Source: Croceicoccus gelatinilyticus
GTDB taxonomy: Bacteria; Pseudomonadota; Alphaproteobacteria; Sphingomonadales; Sphingomonadaceae
NCBI RefSeq assembly: GCF_018398395.1
Contig: NZ_JAHCBF010000003.1
Span: 124,001 to 188,000, forward strand
DNA: 64,000 nucleotides
Direction: 5' to 3'
A program made the position numbers and the translations under genes. Of the stretch, positions 47,231 through 56,082 are shown one piece after another (within the stretch, counting starts at the first letter, position 1; each line of letters opens with the position of its first letter). A model generated the notes under the pieces. The model made no database searches, had not been told where the DNA came from, and was given only the letters and a program-made list of their open reading frames with translations.

Positions 47231-48562
47231 TCAGACCGTGGTGGTCGCTGTCGTATGGGGGAAGCGGATGTCCACGACCATGCCCTGATCGTTGAATTCG
47301 CGGTCGATCGTGCCGCTCAACTGGCGGGCGCTGCTTTGCATCAGCATCGAACCGAAACCCTGCCGTTCCGTCGGTGCCTTGGGCGAGGGCGAGGTTTCCT
47401 GCCAGCGGATCTGCAGCGCGCGATCGTCACCCGAACCTTCATAAGTCCAGTTGATCGCGATCTTCCCGCCCACATTGGACCACGCGCCATACTTGACCGC
47501 ATTGGTCGTCAGTTCGTGGAGCACGAGGCCCAGCGGCGTTGCCTCTCGCGGTGTCAGTTCGACATCGGGGCCGGACACTTCGAACTGGTTGCCCTCGTCC
47601 GAATAGGGCGCAAGCACCTTGTCGACAAGCACGCGCATACGCGCCGTGCCATCGGTATCCTTGCCCTGCGTCGCCTCATGCGCGTCAAGCAGCGCGTGGA
47701 TGCGGGCCGAGATACTGTCGACGACGGGCTTGGCCTCGGGCTTGTCGCGCGCGCTCATCCGCACGATGGCGAGGATGACGGCAAACAGGTTCTTCACGCG
47801 GTGATTGAGCTCGTGCGCGAGCAGGTCGGCCCGATCGCGGGCTTCGGCCAGTTGCGCGGCCTGTGCGGCCTGCGCTTCGGCATGGGTGGCGCGCACTGTA
47901 GACCATAGACCCAAGCCCAGTGAGCCTAGCGTCAGCAGGAGCGTAACCGACAAAAGCGGCAGCACGCGGTCTTCCGCTGCCGCTGCTTCCTGCGTGGCAG
48001 AGGCGAGGATGCCCTGTTCCAGCGCTTCCATCTCCGACAGCGAATTGCGCAAACGCTCCATCGCGATGCGGCCTTCGTCGGACAGGATACGCTGCTGCGC
48101 ATCGCGGATTTCGCCGCGATCGATCATCGCCACGGTCTTGGCCAGCTGGTCGAACTTCGTATCGGCGTGCTGCTCAATCGTTGAGAGCAGTTCTTCCTGC
48201 CGCGGCAGCATTCCCGCGGCCTCGACTTCGGTTTTCAGGTTGTCCATCGACCGGGGATAGAGCGCGCGGCCAAATTCGTATGAGGCGAGATACCGCTTGT
48301 CGAGCGTGATGAAATAGCCGCGCTGCCCTGCCTCGGCATTGATCGCGGCACGGTCGATATCGCGCAGCGCAACCATGATCTCGTTCGTACGCTCGACCTG
48401 CTCACGCTCGGCCCGCTCGCTCGCGATCGTGGACCAGACGAGCAGCAAGCTGCCAATCAGGCCGATCGCGGTCAGGGTCAGGACGAGCAGGATCGGCGCA
48501 CGGCGCTGGCGCGTGCCTCCGGTCTCGTCGGACCGTAACATGCTCAAAAGTGGCGCTGACAT
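47231..48562 (-). CDS. CHASE3-HWE sensor histidine kinase
   Basis: 443 residues. A membrane helix (about 22-45) leads to a periplasmic CHASE3 domain (RTNEIMVALRDIDRAAINAEAGQRGYFITLDKRYLASYEF), a second helix (about 200-220), then an HWE/HisKA_2 kinase with phospho-His in LLAHELNHRVKNLFAVILAIV, N-box LHELTTNAVKYGAWS, IRWQETSPSP and GFGSMLMQ. No partner response regulator is adjacent. Kinases of this class commonly control the PhyR/EcfG stress pathway, so a link to the EcfG promoter at 24259 is possible. It stands upstream of mscS. Confidence 0.93.
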   Translation of the reverse strand: MSAPLLSMLRSDETGGTRQRRAPILLVLTLTAIGLIGSLLLVWSTIASERAEREQVERTNEIMVALRDIDRAAINAEAGQRGYFITLDKRYLASYEFGRALYPRSMDNLKTEVEAAGMLPRQEELLSTIEQHADTKFDQLAKTVAMIDRGEIRDAQQRILSDEGRIAMERLRNSLSEMEALEQGILASATQEAAAAEDRVLPLLSVTLLLTLGSLGLGLWSTVRATHAEAQAAQAAQLAEARDRADLLAHELNHRVKNLFAVILAIVRMSARDKPEAKPVVDSISARIHALLDAHEATQGKDTDGTARMRVLVDKVLAPYSDEGNQFEVSGPDVELTPREATPLGLVLHELTTNAVKYGAWSNVGGKIAINWTYEGSGDDRALQIRWQETSPSPKAPTERQGFGSMLMQSSARQLSGTIDREFNDQGMVVDIRFPHTTATTTV

Positions 48563-48667
48563 TCTACGCTAACCGTCCAAACACCCGTCTTGTAGGCGAC
48601 AACAGGGTCCGCCTCTGTCCGGCACAATCGCTGCGGCGTCAATCGGCTTGCCGCCCGATCAAGCCGC

Positions 48668-51571
48668 TTAGTGCGCCTCACCCCACGACTTGCCCGTGCC
48701 GATATCGATGCCCAGCGGCACGTCGAGCGTGACGGACGGCAGCGCGGCTTCGGCCATGACGCGTTCGATGATCGGGCTGGCGGCGGCAACGTCGCCTTCG
48801 GGCAGTTCGAAGACGAGTTCGTCGTGCACCTGCAGCAGCATCCGCACGTCCTTCAGCCCCGCATCGCGCAGCGCGGGCATCATGCGGGCCATGGCGCGCT
48901 TGATGATGTCGGCGCTGGTGCCCTGGATCGGCGCGTTGATCGCGGCGCGTTCGGCGCCCTGACGCTCGGCCTGGTTCTTGGAGTTGATGTTGCGGAAGTG
49001 TGTCTTTCGCCCGAACAGCGTTTCGGAATACCCGCACTCGCGCACTTTCTCGAGCGTGGCGACGATGTAGCGCTGGATGCCGGGAAACCGCTCGAAATAG
49101 CGGTCGATCATGCCCTGCGCCTCGTCTGCGTCGGTGCCCAGCCGTCCGGCAAGGCCCCAGCGCGAAATGCCATAGAGGATCGCGAAGTTGATCGTCTTGG
49201 CCTGCGCGCGGGTGTCGCGGGTAACCTCACCATACATTTCGAGAGCGGTGCGCGCGTGAATGTCCTCGCCGTTGGCGAATGCCTCTTTCAGCGGCGGAAC
49301 ATCGGCCATGTGCGCAGCCAGCCGCAGTTCGATCTGGCTGTAGTCGGCGGCGAGCAGGACATTGCCTTCCTCGGCCACGAAAGCCTCGCGGATGCGGCGG
49401 CCCGTCTCGGTGCGGATCGGGATGTTCTGCAAGTTCGGATCGGTCGACGAAAGCCGCCCCGTCTGCGCGCCGACAAGGCTGTAGCTCGTGTGCACGCGGC
49501 CCGTGCGCGGGTTGATCGCTTCCTGCAGCGCGTCGGTGTAAGTCGAACGCAGCTTCGACAGCTGGCGCCAGTCGAGCACGCGCGCGGCCATGTCCACGCC
49601 TTGCGAGGCCAGCCCTTCGAGTACCGACTGGTCGGTCGAATACTGCCCGCTCTTGCCCTTCTTGCCACCCTTGTAGCCCATCTTGTCGAACAGGATTTCG
49701 CCAAGTTGCTTGGGGCTGCCGACGGTGAACGGCTCTCCGGCCATTTCGTGAATCTGTTTTTCCAGCGCGTCGATCTGGCCGCCGAATTCAGACGAAAGCC
49801 CCGACAGGAACTCGCGGTCGACCTTGATGCCTTCGCGCTCCATCCCCGCGACGACAGGGATCAGCGGGCGGTCGACCTGTTCGTAGATACGCGTCGCGCC
49901 TTCGTCGGCGACGCGCTGGCGCAGGACCTTCCAGAGCCGCCAGGTCACGTCCGCGTCCTCGGCCGCATAGCGCGTCGCCTTGTCGAGCGTGACGGCGCTG
50001 AACGGGATCTGTTTCTTGCCGGTGCCGCAGATGTCCTTGAAGGTCAGGGTGGTGTGACCAAGGTGCGTTTCAGCCAGTGAGTCCATGCCATGCGCCTGCC
50101 CGATACCGCCCCCGCCGCGCCCTGCGTCGAGGTCGAAGGACAGGATCATCGTGTCCTCCACCGGCCCCATCGCGATGTCGTGACGGGAAAGCACGTTGAT
50201 GTCGTACTTGATATTCTGCCCGACCTTCAGGACGGCATCGCTTTCTAGCAGCGGCTTCAGCTTTGCCAGCGCCACGTCCAGCGCGATCTGCTCGGGCTTT
50301 TCGGCGAACATGTCGTCGCTGCCGTGGCCGAGCGGGATATAGCAGGCGTCATTGGGGCCCAGCGCAAGACTGACACCTGCCAGTTCGGCACGCATCGCGT
50401 CGAGCGAGCTGGTCTCGGTATCGATGGCGACCGCGTGGGCCGCAAAGGCGCGTTCGATCCACGCGTCGAGCCGGTCGGCGCTCTGCACGCATTCATAGCT
50501 GTCGAGGTCGATCTTCGGCCATTCGGGCAGCGGCTGGCGCGTCGCGCCCTCGACCTTGTCGGCAGCCGCGTTCTCGGCTTTGGCTGGATTGAGGTCGGTG
50601 GGCCGCGCAGGGCTGCCAGCACCAGTGCCCAGGCGCTTCAACAGCGAGGTGAAGCCGTGCTTCGACAGGAACGCCGCCAGCGGATCGGGCGGAATGCCGT
50701 CGAGCGCGAAGTCCTCCAGCTCCATCGGAAGATCGCAATCCTCCTTCAGCTGCACGAGCTCGCGGGACAGGCGCGCCATCTCCGCATGCTCGATGAGGTT
50801 TTCCTTCATCTTGGACTTCTTCATGTCAGGCGCGGCGGTCAGCACGGCCTCAAGCGTGCCGTATTCGTTGATCAGCTTCGATGCCGTTTTCGGCCCGATA
50901 CCGCGAACGCCCGGCACATTGTCGACGCTGTCGCCCATGAGCGCGAGGACGTCGCCAAGCTGTTCGGGCAGGACGCCGAACTTTTCCTGCACTTCGGGAA
51001 TGTCGATCCGCGCGTTCTTCATCGTGTCGAGCATGTCGACGCAGCCGCCCTCGACCCCGTCGTCGGCATCGCCGCACTTGCCGACAAGCTGCATCAGGTC
51101 CTTGTCCGAGGACACGATCGTCACGTCCCAGCCCTTGCGCGTCGCAGCACGGGCATAGCTGGCGATAAGATCGTCGGCTTCCAGCAGGTCTTCCTCGATA
51201 CAGGGCAGGCTGAAGGCGCGGGTGGCATCGCGGATCAGCGGGAACTGCGGCACCAGGTCCTCGGGCGGCGGCGGGCGGTTCGCCTTGTATTCGGGGAACA
51301 GGTCATGCCGGAACGAACGCGATGCCTTGTCCAGAATCACCGCAAGGTGTGTCGGCCCATCCGCATCGTCGAGGTCCTGCGCCAGCTTCCACAGCATCGT
51401 CGTATAGCCATAGACCGCGCCAACGGGCGTACCCTCGGGATCGGTCAGCGGCGGCAGGCGGTGATAGGCGCGGAAGATATAGGCCGACCCGTCGACGAGG
51501 TAGAGGTGCGGCTTGCGATTCGCAGCGTCGGACGGTTTTTCGGCGGAGGGTTTCGTGTCGGCATCGCTCAT
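48668..51571 (-). CDS. polA: DNA polymerase I
   Basis: About 967 residues from ATG 51571 (51577 is two codons earlier). The 5'-3' exonuclease domain (HLYLVDGSAYIFRAYH, DKDLMQLVG, GDSVDNVPGVRGIGPKTA) takes the first 310 residues. The proofreading domain keeps its DTE (VAIDTETSSLDAM) and NIKYD motifs. The polymerase has motif A (LLAADYSQIELRLAAH), motif B (RAKTINFAILYG, here in TRAQAKTINFAILYG) and motif C (QVHDELVFE). It fills gaps and removes RNA primers. The linker at 315-350 is Ala/Lys-rich and variable. Confidence 0.98.
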   Translation of the reverse strand: MSDADTKPSAEKPSDAANRKPHLYLVDGSAYIFRAYHRLPPLTDPEGTPVGAVYGYTTMLWKLAQDLDDADGPTHLAVILDKASRSFRHDLFPEYKANRPPPPEDLVPQFPLIRDATRAFSLPCIEEDLLEADDLIASYARAATRKGWDVTIVSSDKDLMQLVGKCGDADDGVEGGCVDMLDTMKNARIDIPEVQEKFGVLPEQLGDVLALMGDSVDNVPGVRGIGPKTASKLINEYGTLEAVLTAAPDMKKSKMKENLIEHAEMARLSRELVQLKEDCDLPMELEDFALDGIPPDPLAAFLSKHGFTSLLKRLGTGAGSPARPTDLNPAKAENAAADKVEGATRQPLPEWPKIDLDSYECVQSADRLDAWIERAFAAHAVAIDTETSSLDAMRAELAGVSLALGPNDACYIPLGHGSDDMFAEKPEQIALDVALAKLKPLLESDAVLKVGQNIKYDINVLSRHDIAMGPVEDTMILSFDLDAGRGGGGIGQAHGMDSLAETHLGHTTLTFKDICGTGKKQIPFSAVTLDKATRYAAEDADVTWRLWKVLRQRVADEGATRIYEQVDRPLIPVVAGMEREGIKVDREFLSGLSSEFGGQIDALEKQIHEMAGEPFTVGSPKQLGEILFDKMGYKGGKKGKSGQYSTDQSVLEGLASQGVDMAARVLDWRQLSKLRSTYTDALQEAINPRTGRVHTSYSLVGAQTGRLSSTDPNLQNIPIRTETGRRIREAFVAEEGNVLLAADYSQIELRLAAHMADVPPLKEAFANGEDIHARTALEMYGEVTRDTRAQAKTINFAILYGISRWGLAGRLGTDADEAQGMIDRYFERFPGIQRYIVATLEKVRECGYSETLFGRKTHFRNINSKNQAERQGAERAAINAPIQGTSADIIKRAMARMMPALRDAGLKDVRMLLQVHDELVFELPEGDVAAASPIIERVMAEAALPSVTLDVPLGIDIGTGKSWGEAH

Positions 51572-51876
51572 GGCCATGGGGATTAGCAGGGGGTCGCGGG
51601 AAGGTCAGCCGCTGATTTGGCGAAAGATGTCGGCAAATGTGCGTTCGATCAGGCGCAATCCTCGTGCGACAAAATGACGTTTGCCCCAATTCCGCCTCAT
51701 TACGCCGCATTGTTGCCTAGATAAGGTGCCATACGGACAGTGGCGCGTTGTGCGAGAACGCTTGCATCCAGATTCGGAAGAGTTTATTCCTGCTCTCATG
51801 GTTCGATCTATGAGGGTCGGATCGCATGTGTCTGAGGGGTCTCGGCACATACTATTCGAAAGAAGGATGCATATTC
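51572..51876. other. 305-bp gap upstream of the second acidic lipoprotein
   Basis: No gene seen on either strand. It holds the divergent promoters of polA and of the lipoprotein at 51877; a TTGCAT/TATTCC pair near 51763 and a TACTAT near 51850 are weak -35/-10 candidates. Nothing else stands out. Confidence 0.4.
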
Positions 51877-52128
51877 ATGCGCAAGATCATTCTCGCTGCT
51901 GCCGCTGCTGGCGCTGCTCTCTCGCTCACGGCTTGCTCGGAAGGCACCGAAGAGTCGGCTGAAGCCACCGTTGATTCGGCTGTTGCCGACACCGAAGAAA
52001 ACATGGACGAAGCCGGCGCAGCCGTCGACGAAGCCATGGACGAAGCTGCTGCTGACGCTGACGAAGCTGCTGCTGAAGTCGAAGCTGAAGTCGAGAACGA
52101 ATCGGTTGAAGAAGCTCAGGCTGACTAA
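51877..52128 (+). CDS. Acidic mini-lipoprotein, second member
   Basis: 83 residues from ATG 51877, with ribosome binding site AAGAAGGATG. Signal MRKIILAAAAAGAALSLTAC with Cys 20 and Ser at +2, which in E. coli would favour outer-membrane export, unlike the Asp +2 of the 24652 protein. The 64-residue mature chain has 25 Asp/Glu and no Lys, Arg or His, built from Ala/Glu/Asp/Val repeats (VDEAMDEAAADADEAAAEVEAEVENE). A terminator follows closely. The two genes are not neighbours, so they look like dispersed paralogues or convergent low-complexity proteins. Confidence 0.85.
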   Translation: MRKIILAAAAAGAALSLTACSEGTEESAEATVDSAVADTEENMDEAGAAVDEAMDEAAADADEAAAEVEAEVENESVEEAQAD

Positions 52129-52154
52129 GCCAAAGCTCTCAGCTTTTCGAAAAG

Positions 52155-52186
52155 GGCGTGGGAACTTCGGTTCCCGCGCCTTTTTT
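52155..52186 (+). terminator. Rho-independent terminator of the 51877-52128 gene
   Basis: GGCG-t-GGGAAC pairs with GTTCCC-g-CGCC around a TTCG loop and is followed by six T. Confidence 0.92.
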
Positions 52187-52288
52187 GTTGCCTCCGGTCC
52201 GGATGACGGAAACCGATCAGGCTCGACTTGAACAGCGCCGTCCGCAAAGGCATCTGCGACAGGTCCAACCTGCAGGAGACCGCCACCG

Positions 52289-53764
52289 ATGGCCAGCCTT
52301 TACGACCGTTTCGCCCGCAGCTTCGCCGAATATGGCGAAAGGACCGCGATCGAAACGGATGCGAGAAACTGGACTTACGCCGATCTGGAAGAAGCGGCGG
52401 GGCGCCTTGCCAGTCGGCTGAAGGCGCGCGGCGTTCGCGCGGGCGAGCGTGTGCTGGTCCAGACCGAGAAATCGGTCGAAACGGTGGCCCTTTACCTCGC
52501 CACCTTGCGTTGCGGCGCGATCTACCTGCCGCTCAACAACGACTACACCGAAAGCGAGCTGGCCTATTTCGTGGGTGATGCGACGCCCGTGATCGCGGTC
52601 TGCCGCGAAGCCTCGCGCAAGTTGTTCGCCCGCATCGGCGGCAGCGACCTTGCCGTGACGACGCTGGAAGAGCTGTTCGACAACTTGCCGCAGGACGCGA
52701 TCGACGCTGTTTCGCGCGATGACGACGATATCGCGGCGATCCTCTATACCTCGGGCACGACGGGCAAACCAAAGGGCGCGATGCTGACGCACCGCAATCT
52801 TGTCTCGAACGGAGAGATGCTGGTCGATTTCTGGCAGTTTACGGAACGGGACCGCCTGATCCACGCACTGCCGATCTTTCACGTCCACGGCCTCTTCGTG
52901 GCCCTGCACTGCGCGCTGTTCTCGGGCGCGACGGTAATCTTCCAGACTAAGTTCGACGCCAAGGCCGCCTTGGCCGCCATGCCCGATGCGACGGTGATGA
53001 TGGGCGTGCCCACGTTCTACATCCGCCTGCTGGCCGAGGATGGCTTTAACGCAGACGCCGCGCGCAACATGCGGCTTTTCATCTCCGGCTCCGCGCCATT
53101 GTCCGCCGACATTCACCGCGCATTCGAAGCGCGATCGGGGCACCGCGTGCTCGAACGGTATGGCATGACCGAAACGGGCATGCTCTGCTCCAACCCCTAT
53201 GAGGGCGAACGCAAGGCAGGCTTCGTCGGCCCGCCGCTTCCGGGCGTGGACTTGCGCATTGCCGATGGCGAGGGACAGGCACTGCCGCAGGGCGAGGTCG
53301 GCATCGTCGAGGTGAAAGGCCCCAACGTCTTTGCCGGATACTGGCAAATGCCCGAAAAGACCGAGTCGGAATTCCGCGCCGACGGGTTCTTCATCACGGG
53401 CGACATGGGGCTGATCGACGCGGACGGCTATGTGCAACTGGTCGGGCGCGAGAAGGATCTCATCATCACCGGCGGGCTGAACGTCTATCCGGCAGAGGTA
53501 GAGGCGCTACTGGACGACCGCGAAGACGTGGCCGAAGCCGCCGTGATCGGCGTGCCGCATCCCGATTTCGGCGAGGCGGTCGTCGCGGTTCTGCGCGCCT
53601 ATGGCGAGATTGATGCCGATGCCGTGCGCGAAGAGATGAAGCGCGACCTGGCCGGCTTCAAGGTGCCCAAGGCGGTCATCGTCATCGACGAGATGCCGCG
53701 CAACACCATGGGCAAGATACAGAAAAAGGCGCTGCGCGAACGCTACGCCTCTCTCTTCGAATAA
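52289..53764 (+). CDS. matB: Malonate-CoA ligase (malonyl-CoA synthetase)
   Basis: 491 residues. ANL-superfamily motifs are intact: P-loop AAILYTSGTTGKPKGAM, the adenylate motif YGMTETGMLCSNPYEGERKAGFVGPPLPGV, GFFITGDMGLIDADGYVQLVGREKDLI, and the C-terminal lysine in PRNTMGKIQKKALRE. The SNPY-x-GERKAG-x-VG segment and IFHVHGLFVALHCAL are typical of MatB-type malonyl-CoA synthetases rather than acetyl- or long-chain acyl-CoA ligases. It would make malonyl-CoA from free malonate and CoA with ATP. No malonate decarboxylase or transporter is nearby. Confidence 0.87.
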   Translation: MASLYDRFARSFAEYGERTAIETDARNWTYADLEEAAGRLASRLKARGVRAGERVLVQTEKSVETVALYLATLRCGAIYLPLNNDYTESELAYFVGDATPVIAVCREASRKLFARIGGSDLAVTTLEELFDNLPQDAIDAVSRDDDDIAAILYTSGTTGKPKGAMLTHRNLVSNGEMLVDFWQFTERDRLIHALPIFHVHGLFVALHCALFSGATVIFQTKFDAKAALAAMPDATVMMGVPTFYIRLLAEDGFNADAARNMRLFISGSAPLSADIHRAFEARSGHRVLERYGMTETGMLCSNPYEGERKAGFVGPPLPGVDLRIADGEGQALPQGEVGIVEVKGPNVFAGYWQMPEKTESEFRADGFFITGDMGLIDADGYVQLVGREKDLIITGGLNVYPAEVEALLDDREDVAEAAVIGVPHPDFGEAVVAVLRAYGEIDADAVREEMKRDLAGFKVPKAVIVIDEMPRNTMGKIQKKALRERYASLFE

Positions 53765-53794
53765 TTCGGGCCCCTCTCTTCGAGAGACTAGACG

Positions 53795-54832
53795 TTAGCG
53801 CACCCGCGTGTTGTCGTTCGACGCACTCGCCGCAAAGCGCGGATTGGCAAAGCCTGCATAGAGCGTGCGGGTAATTTCCGCGATACGGGCGTCACGCTGC
53901 GGGCGGCCGCCCTGTCCGGTGACGTAGATCGCCATCACGACGACGCGGCCATCGGGCATTTCGACAAAGCCGACATCGCTTGCCGTATTGTTGAGCGTGC
54001 CGGTCTTGTGACCGAAATCAATTCCGCGCGGCAGGCCGGCCTTCATGCGGCGGCTGCCGGTGACGGTACGGGTCATCGCGCCGATCACGACATCGGTGCT
54101 GGAACCTGACAGCCATTCGCCCTTGTAGAGGCCCGCGATCAGGCGAACCATCTCGTTCGGCGGGGTCGAATCGCGCTGGTCCGCACCCGTGGCCGGATCG
54201 AATTCGCCATCGTCGCGCACCAGCGTCGCGATGTCGCGGTCGATGCGAAACCGTTCAAAGCCCTTGTCGCGCATCCACTTGGTGACTTCCGCCGGGCCGC
54301 CCACGGCCTTCAGCATCGCGTCTGTCGCGGTATTGTCGCTGCGCGTGATCATCAGTTCGATGAGGCTGCGTGCGGTCAGCTCCATGCCGGGCTTTACCGG
54401 GGCAATGCTGCTCGAAAACGGGCGCGATGCGACCGGGATCATCAGCGGATACTTGTCATCAAGGCGGTAACGTCCCGCGTCCACGCCTGCGAGGAAAGTC
54501 GCGGCAATCGCGATTTTCGACGTGCTGGCCATCGGGAAAGCCTGGTCGCCGAGGATCGAGACGGTCTGTCCCGTCGAAAGATCCATCGCGGCAACGCCGA
54601 TGCGGCCCTTGTCGGGGCGGGCGACGGCAAAGAGGTTCTGACGAAGGCCGGTACCGACCGGATCAGCCTCGCGCCCGTCGAGCACTGCGCCGTTCGGACC
54701 GTTTATAAACTCGTCGAACGTCTGCGCAGGCGCGTTATCGGCGCTTGCCGGATTGGCGGAGAAAAGCAGCGCGGAGGCCGAAAAGGCCGCCACCGCCGCG
54801 CGGCGAAATTTGCGTGTAGCCAGTCCCATCAT
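53795..54832 (-). CDS. Class A beta-lactamase-fold serine hydrolase lacking the usual Glu166
   Basis: 345 residues with a signal peptide to about residue 31 (SANPASA). Class A motifs: nucleophile SxxK at 103-106 (MASTSK), SDN at 165-167 and KTG at 276-278 (GHKTGTL). The omega-loop position that holds Glu166 in TEM aligns to Ile201 (FRIDRDIATLVRD) instead of Glu, and the RDSTPP that normally follows is present. Without that deacylating Glu it may bind or slowly turn over penicillins, or act as a peptidase-like hydrolase. The alignment of the loop is by eye. It stands alone and is probably periplasmic. Confidence 0.82.
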   Translation of the reverse strand: MMGLATRKFRRAAVAAFSASALLFSANPASADNAPAQTFDEFINGPNGAVLDGREADPVGTGLRQNLFAVARPDKGRIGVAAMDLSTGQTVSILGDQAFPMASTSKIAIAATFLAGVDAGRYRLDDKYPLMIPVASRPFSSSIAPVKPGMELTARSLIELMITRSDNTATDAMLKAVGGPAEVTKWMRDKGFERFRIDRDIATLVRDDGEFDPATGADQRDSTPPNEMVRLIAGLYKGEWLSGSSTDVVIGAMTRTVTGSRRMKAGLPRGIDFGHKTGTLNNTASDVGFVEMPDGRVVVMAIYVTGQGGRPQRDARIAEITRTLYAGFANPRFAASASNDNTRVR

Positions 54833-54938
54833 GTTCCCGCGTATAGCATGGATCGGATTGTTACAGAATTAACCGATTCGGCCTTGACGCAAAAGCGTTC
54901 CGCGACGGGATGTGCAAAAGCGGGGCGTGACGCGTTTT

Positions 54939-55091
54939 TCAGTCGTCTTGGCGTACGGTTTTATCGCCAGCCGGCTTCATCGCACGGGCCTGTGCCTTGC
55001 GCCGCTTCAGGTTCTCACGAAGCTGCCGCGCCAGCCGTTCTTCGCGGGTTTCCGCGGGTATCGCCCCTGACTTTTCCTGCTTTTCGCTCAT
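54939..55091 (-). CDS. Small basic/acidic helical protein
   Basis: 50 residues from ATG 55091; the frame is open for another 440 bases upstream across the tRNA, which is not coding. The product MSEKQEKSGAIPAETREERL then LRENLKRRKAQARAMKPAGD is a charged helix. Similar short proteins with an LRENLRRRKAQAR-like segment are found in many sphingomonads. Cytoplasmic, function unknown. It is upstream of and divergent from the tRNA-Thr gene. Confidence 0.6.
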   Translation of the reverse strand: MSEKQEKSGAIPAETREERLARQLRENLKRRKAQARAMKPAGDKTVRQDD

Positions 55092-55250
55092 CGGACTGCG
55101 ATGGCACCGTCCCCGTCGAACCGCAAGTCGCCGCATGAGGCATACGCTGTGCTTGACAAGGCGCCATGCCCCCGCCAATAGCGCGCCCCTGCGATGCGGT
55201 CCCATCAGACCGGCGGGCACTTGCCCTGCGAATCGCCTTGCGATGGTCTT

Positions 55251-55325
55251 GCTGCTGTAGCTCAGTGGTAGAGCGCACCCTTGGTAAGGGTGAGGTCGGG
55301 AGTTCAATCCTCCCCAGCAGCACCA
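55251..55325 (+). tRNA. tRNA-Thr (anticodon GGT)
   Basis: 75 bases including an encoded CCA. The acceptor GCTGCTG pairs with CAGCAGC, D-arm GCTC/GAGC, anticodon stem CACCC/GGGTG with loop TTGGTAA, T-arm GGGAG/CTCCC with TTCAATC. It reads ACC/ACU threonine codons. A hairpin GCCCGCAA/TTTGCGG follows at about 55357-55380. Confidence 0.98.
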
Positions 55326-55569
55326 TCCGCCCACCCCGCAAATCGTTACCGGAACGGCCCGCAACCTTGGTTTGCGGCCTCTTAACCTTTGCCGCCTAGT
55401 CTCCAGACCGCGCACGTGCGTGTCCGTTAAGTCGATGAAGAGTTCTGTCATGGAAATGACCAAGCTTCTTCGCCGGTCCGGGCACGCGTATCTGTAGAAC
55501 ATCGGGCGTTCCGTGGTGCTTCCCCCCAACCAGCACTGCGGGGCGTTCGACTAACAGGGATTACGGACG

Positions 55570-55941
55570 ATGTTGAAGCGGTTCTGGAAAGACGAAAACG
55601 GTGGGTCGGCGGCCGAATACGCGCTGATACTGGCCGTTGTCGGCCCGGGACTTGGCGCGGCCGCGCTGGTTCTTGGTGCGAATGTCGGCGCTTCGGGAAG
55701 TTCGCTGGAAAGCGATCTGGATGCGACGAACGCTTATGCCTCGGCATCGACTTCGAACGGCAATGGCGGGGGCCAGGTCGAATCGGGTAGCACCACTGGT
55801 GGCGGATCCAACAGCGGCGGCGGCAGCACCGATACTGGCGGCGGCACCGGCACAGGTGGCGGAACGGACACAGGCGGCGGTACCACGCCGACGAACCCGG
55901 GCGGGCAGCCCTGCCGGGGCAATTCGAAGAACTGCAACTGA
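55570..55941 (+). CDS. Orphan Flp-type (class IVb) pilin with Gly/Ser/Thr-rich tail
   Basis: 123 residues. The N-terminus MLKRFWKDENGGSAAEYALI has the Flp prepilin signature: a short basic leader, Gly before the cleavage site, and Glu-Tyr at +5/+6 (Gly11-Gly12), followed by a hydrophobic helix (LAVVGPGLGAAALVLGANV). Most Flp pilins end soon after; this one carries about 75 extra residues of Gly/Ser/Thr-rich repeats (GGGSTDTGGGTGTGGGTDTGGGTTPT) ending in CRGNSKNCN with two cysteines. No cpa/tad genes are beside it. It could be a pseudopilin-like surface protein. Confidence 0.78.
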   Translation: MLKRFWKDENGGSAAEYALILAVVGPGLGAAALVLGANVGASGSSLESDLDATNAYASASTSNGNGGGQVESGSTTGGGSNSGGGSTDTGGGTGTGGGTDTGGGTTPTNPGGQPCRGNSKNCN

Positions 55942-55992
55942 CGTAGTTCGCAACAGCATTTCGCGCGCGTCCCCAAACACCGCGCACGAAAA

Positions 55993-56022
55993 GGGGCGAG
56001 GTGGCAGCGAACACCTCGCCCC
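55993..56022 (+). terminator. Terminator-like hairpin after the Flp pilin gene
   Basis: GGGGCGAGGTG and CACCTCGCCCC form a perfect 11-bp stem with an 8-base loop, followed by GCTTTCG. Confidence 0.6.
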
Positions 56023-56053
56023 GCTTTCGTTACGGCACCGCTTTGTTTCTAAT

Positions 56054-56075
56054 GGGCGGGCCCGGAAGCCCGCCC
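56054..56075 (-). terminator. Hairpin after the 56083-56880 gene
   Basis: On the minus strand GGGCGGGC and GCCCGCCC pair around a 6-base loop, eight bases past the stop. No T run follows. Confidence 0.5.
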
Positions 56076-56082
56076 CGTCAGA

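Noticed and set aside
55092..55529. Extension of the 54939 minus-strand frame across the tRNA-Thr gene
   Set aside because: It would translate the reverse strand of a clear tRNA; the 50-residue start at 55091 is sufficient.
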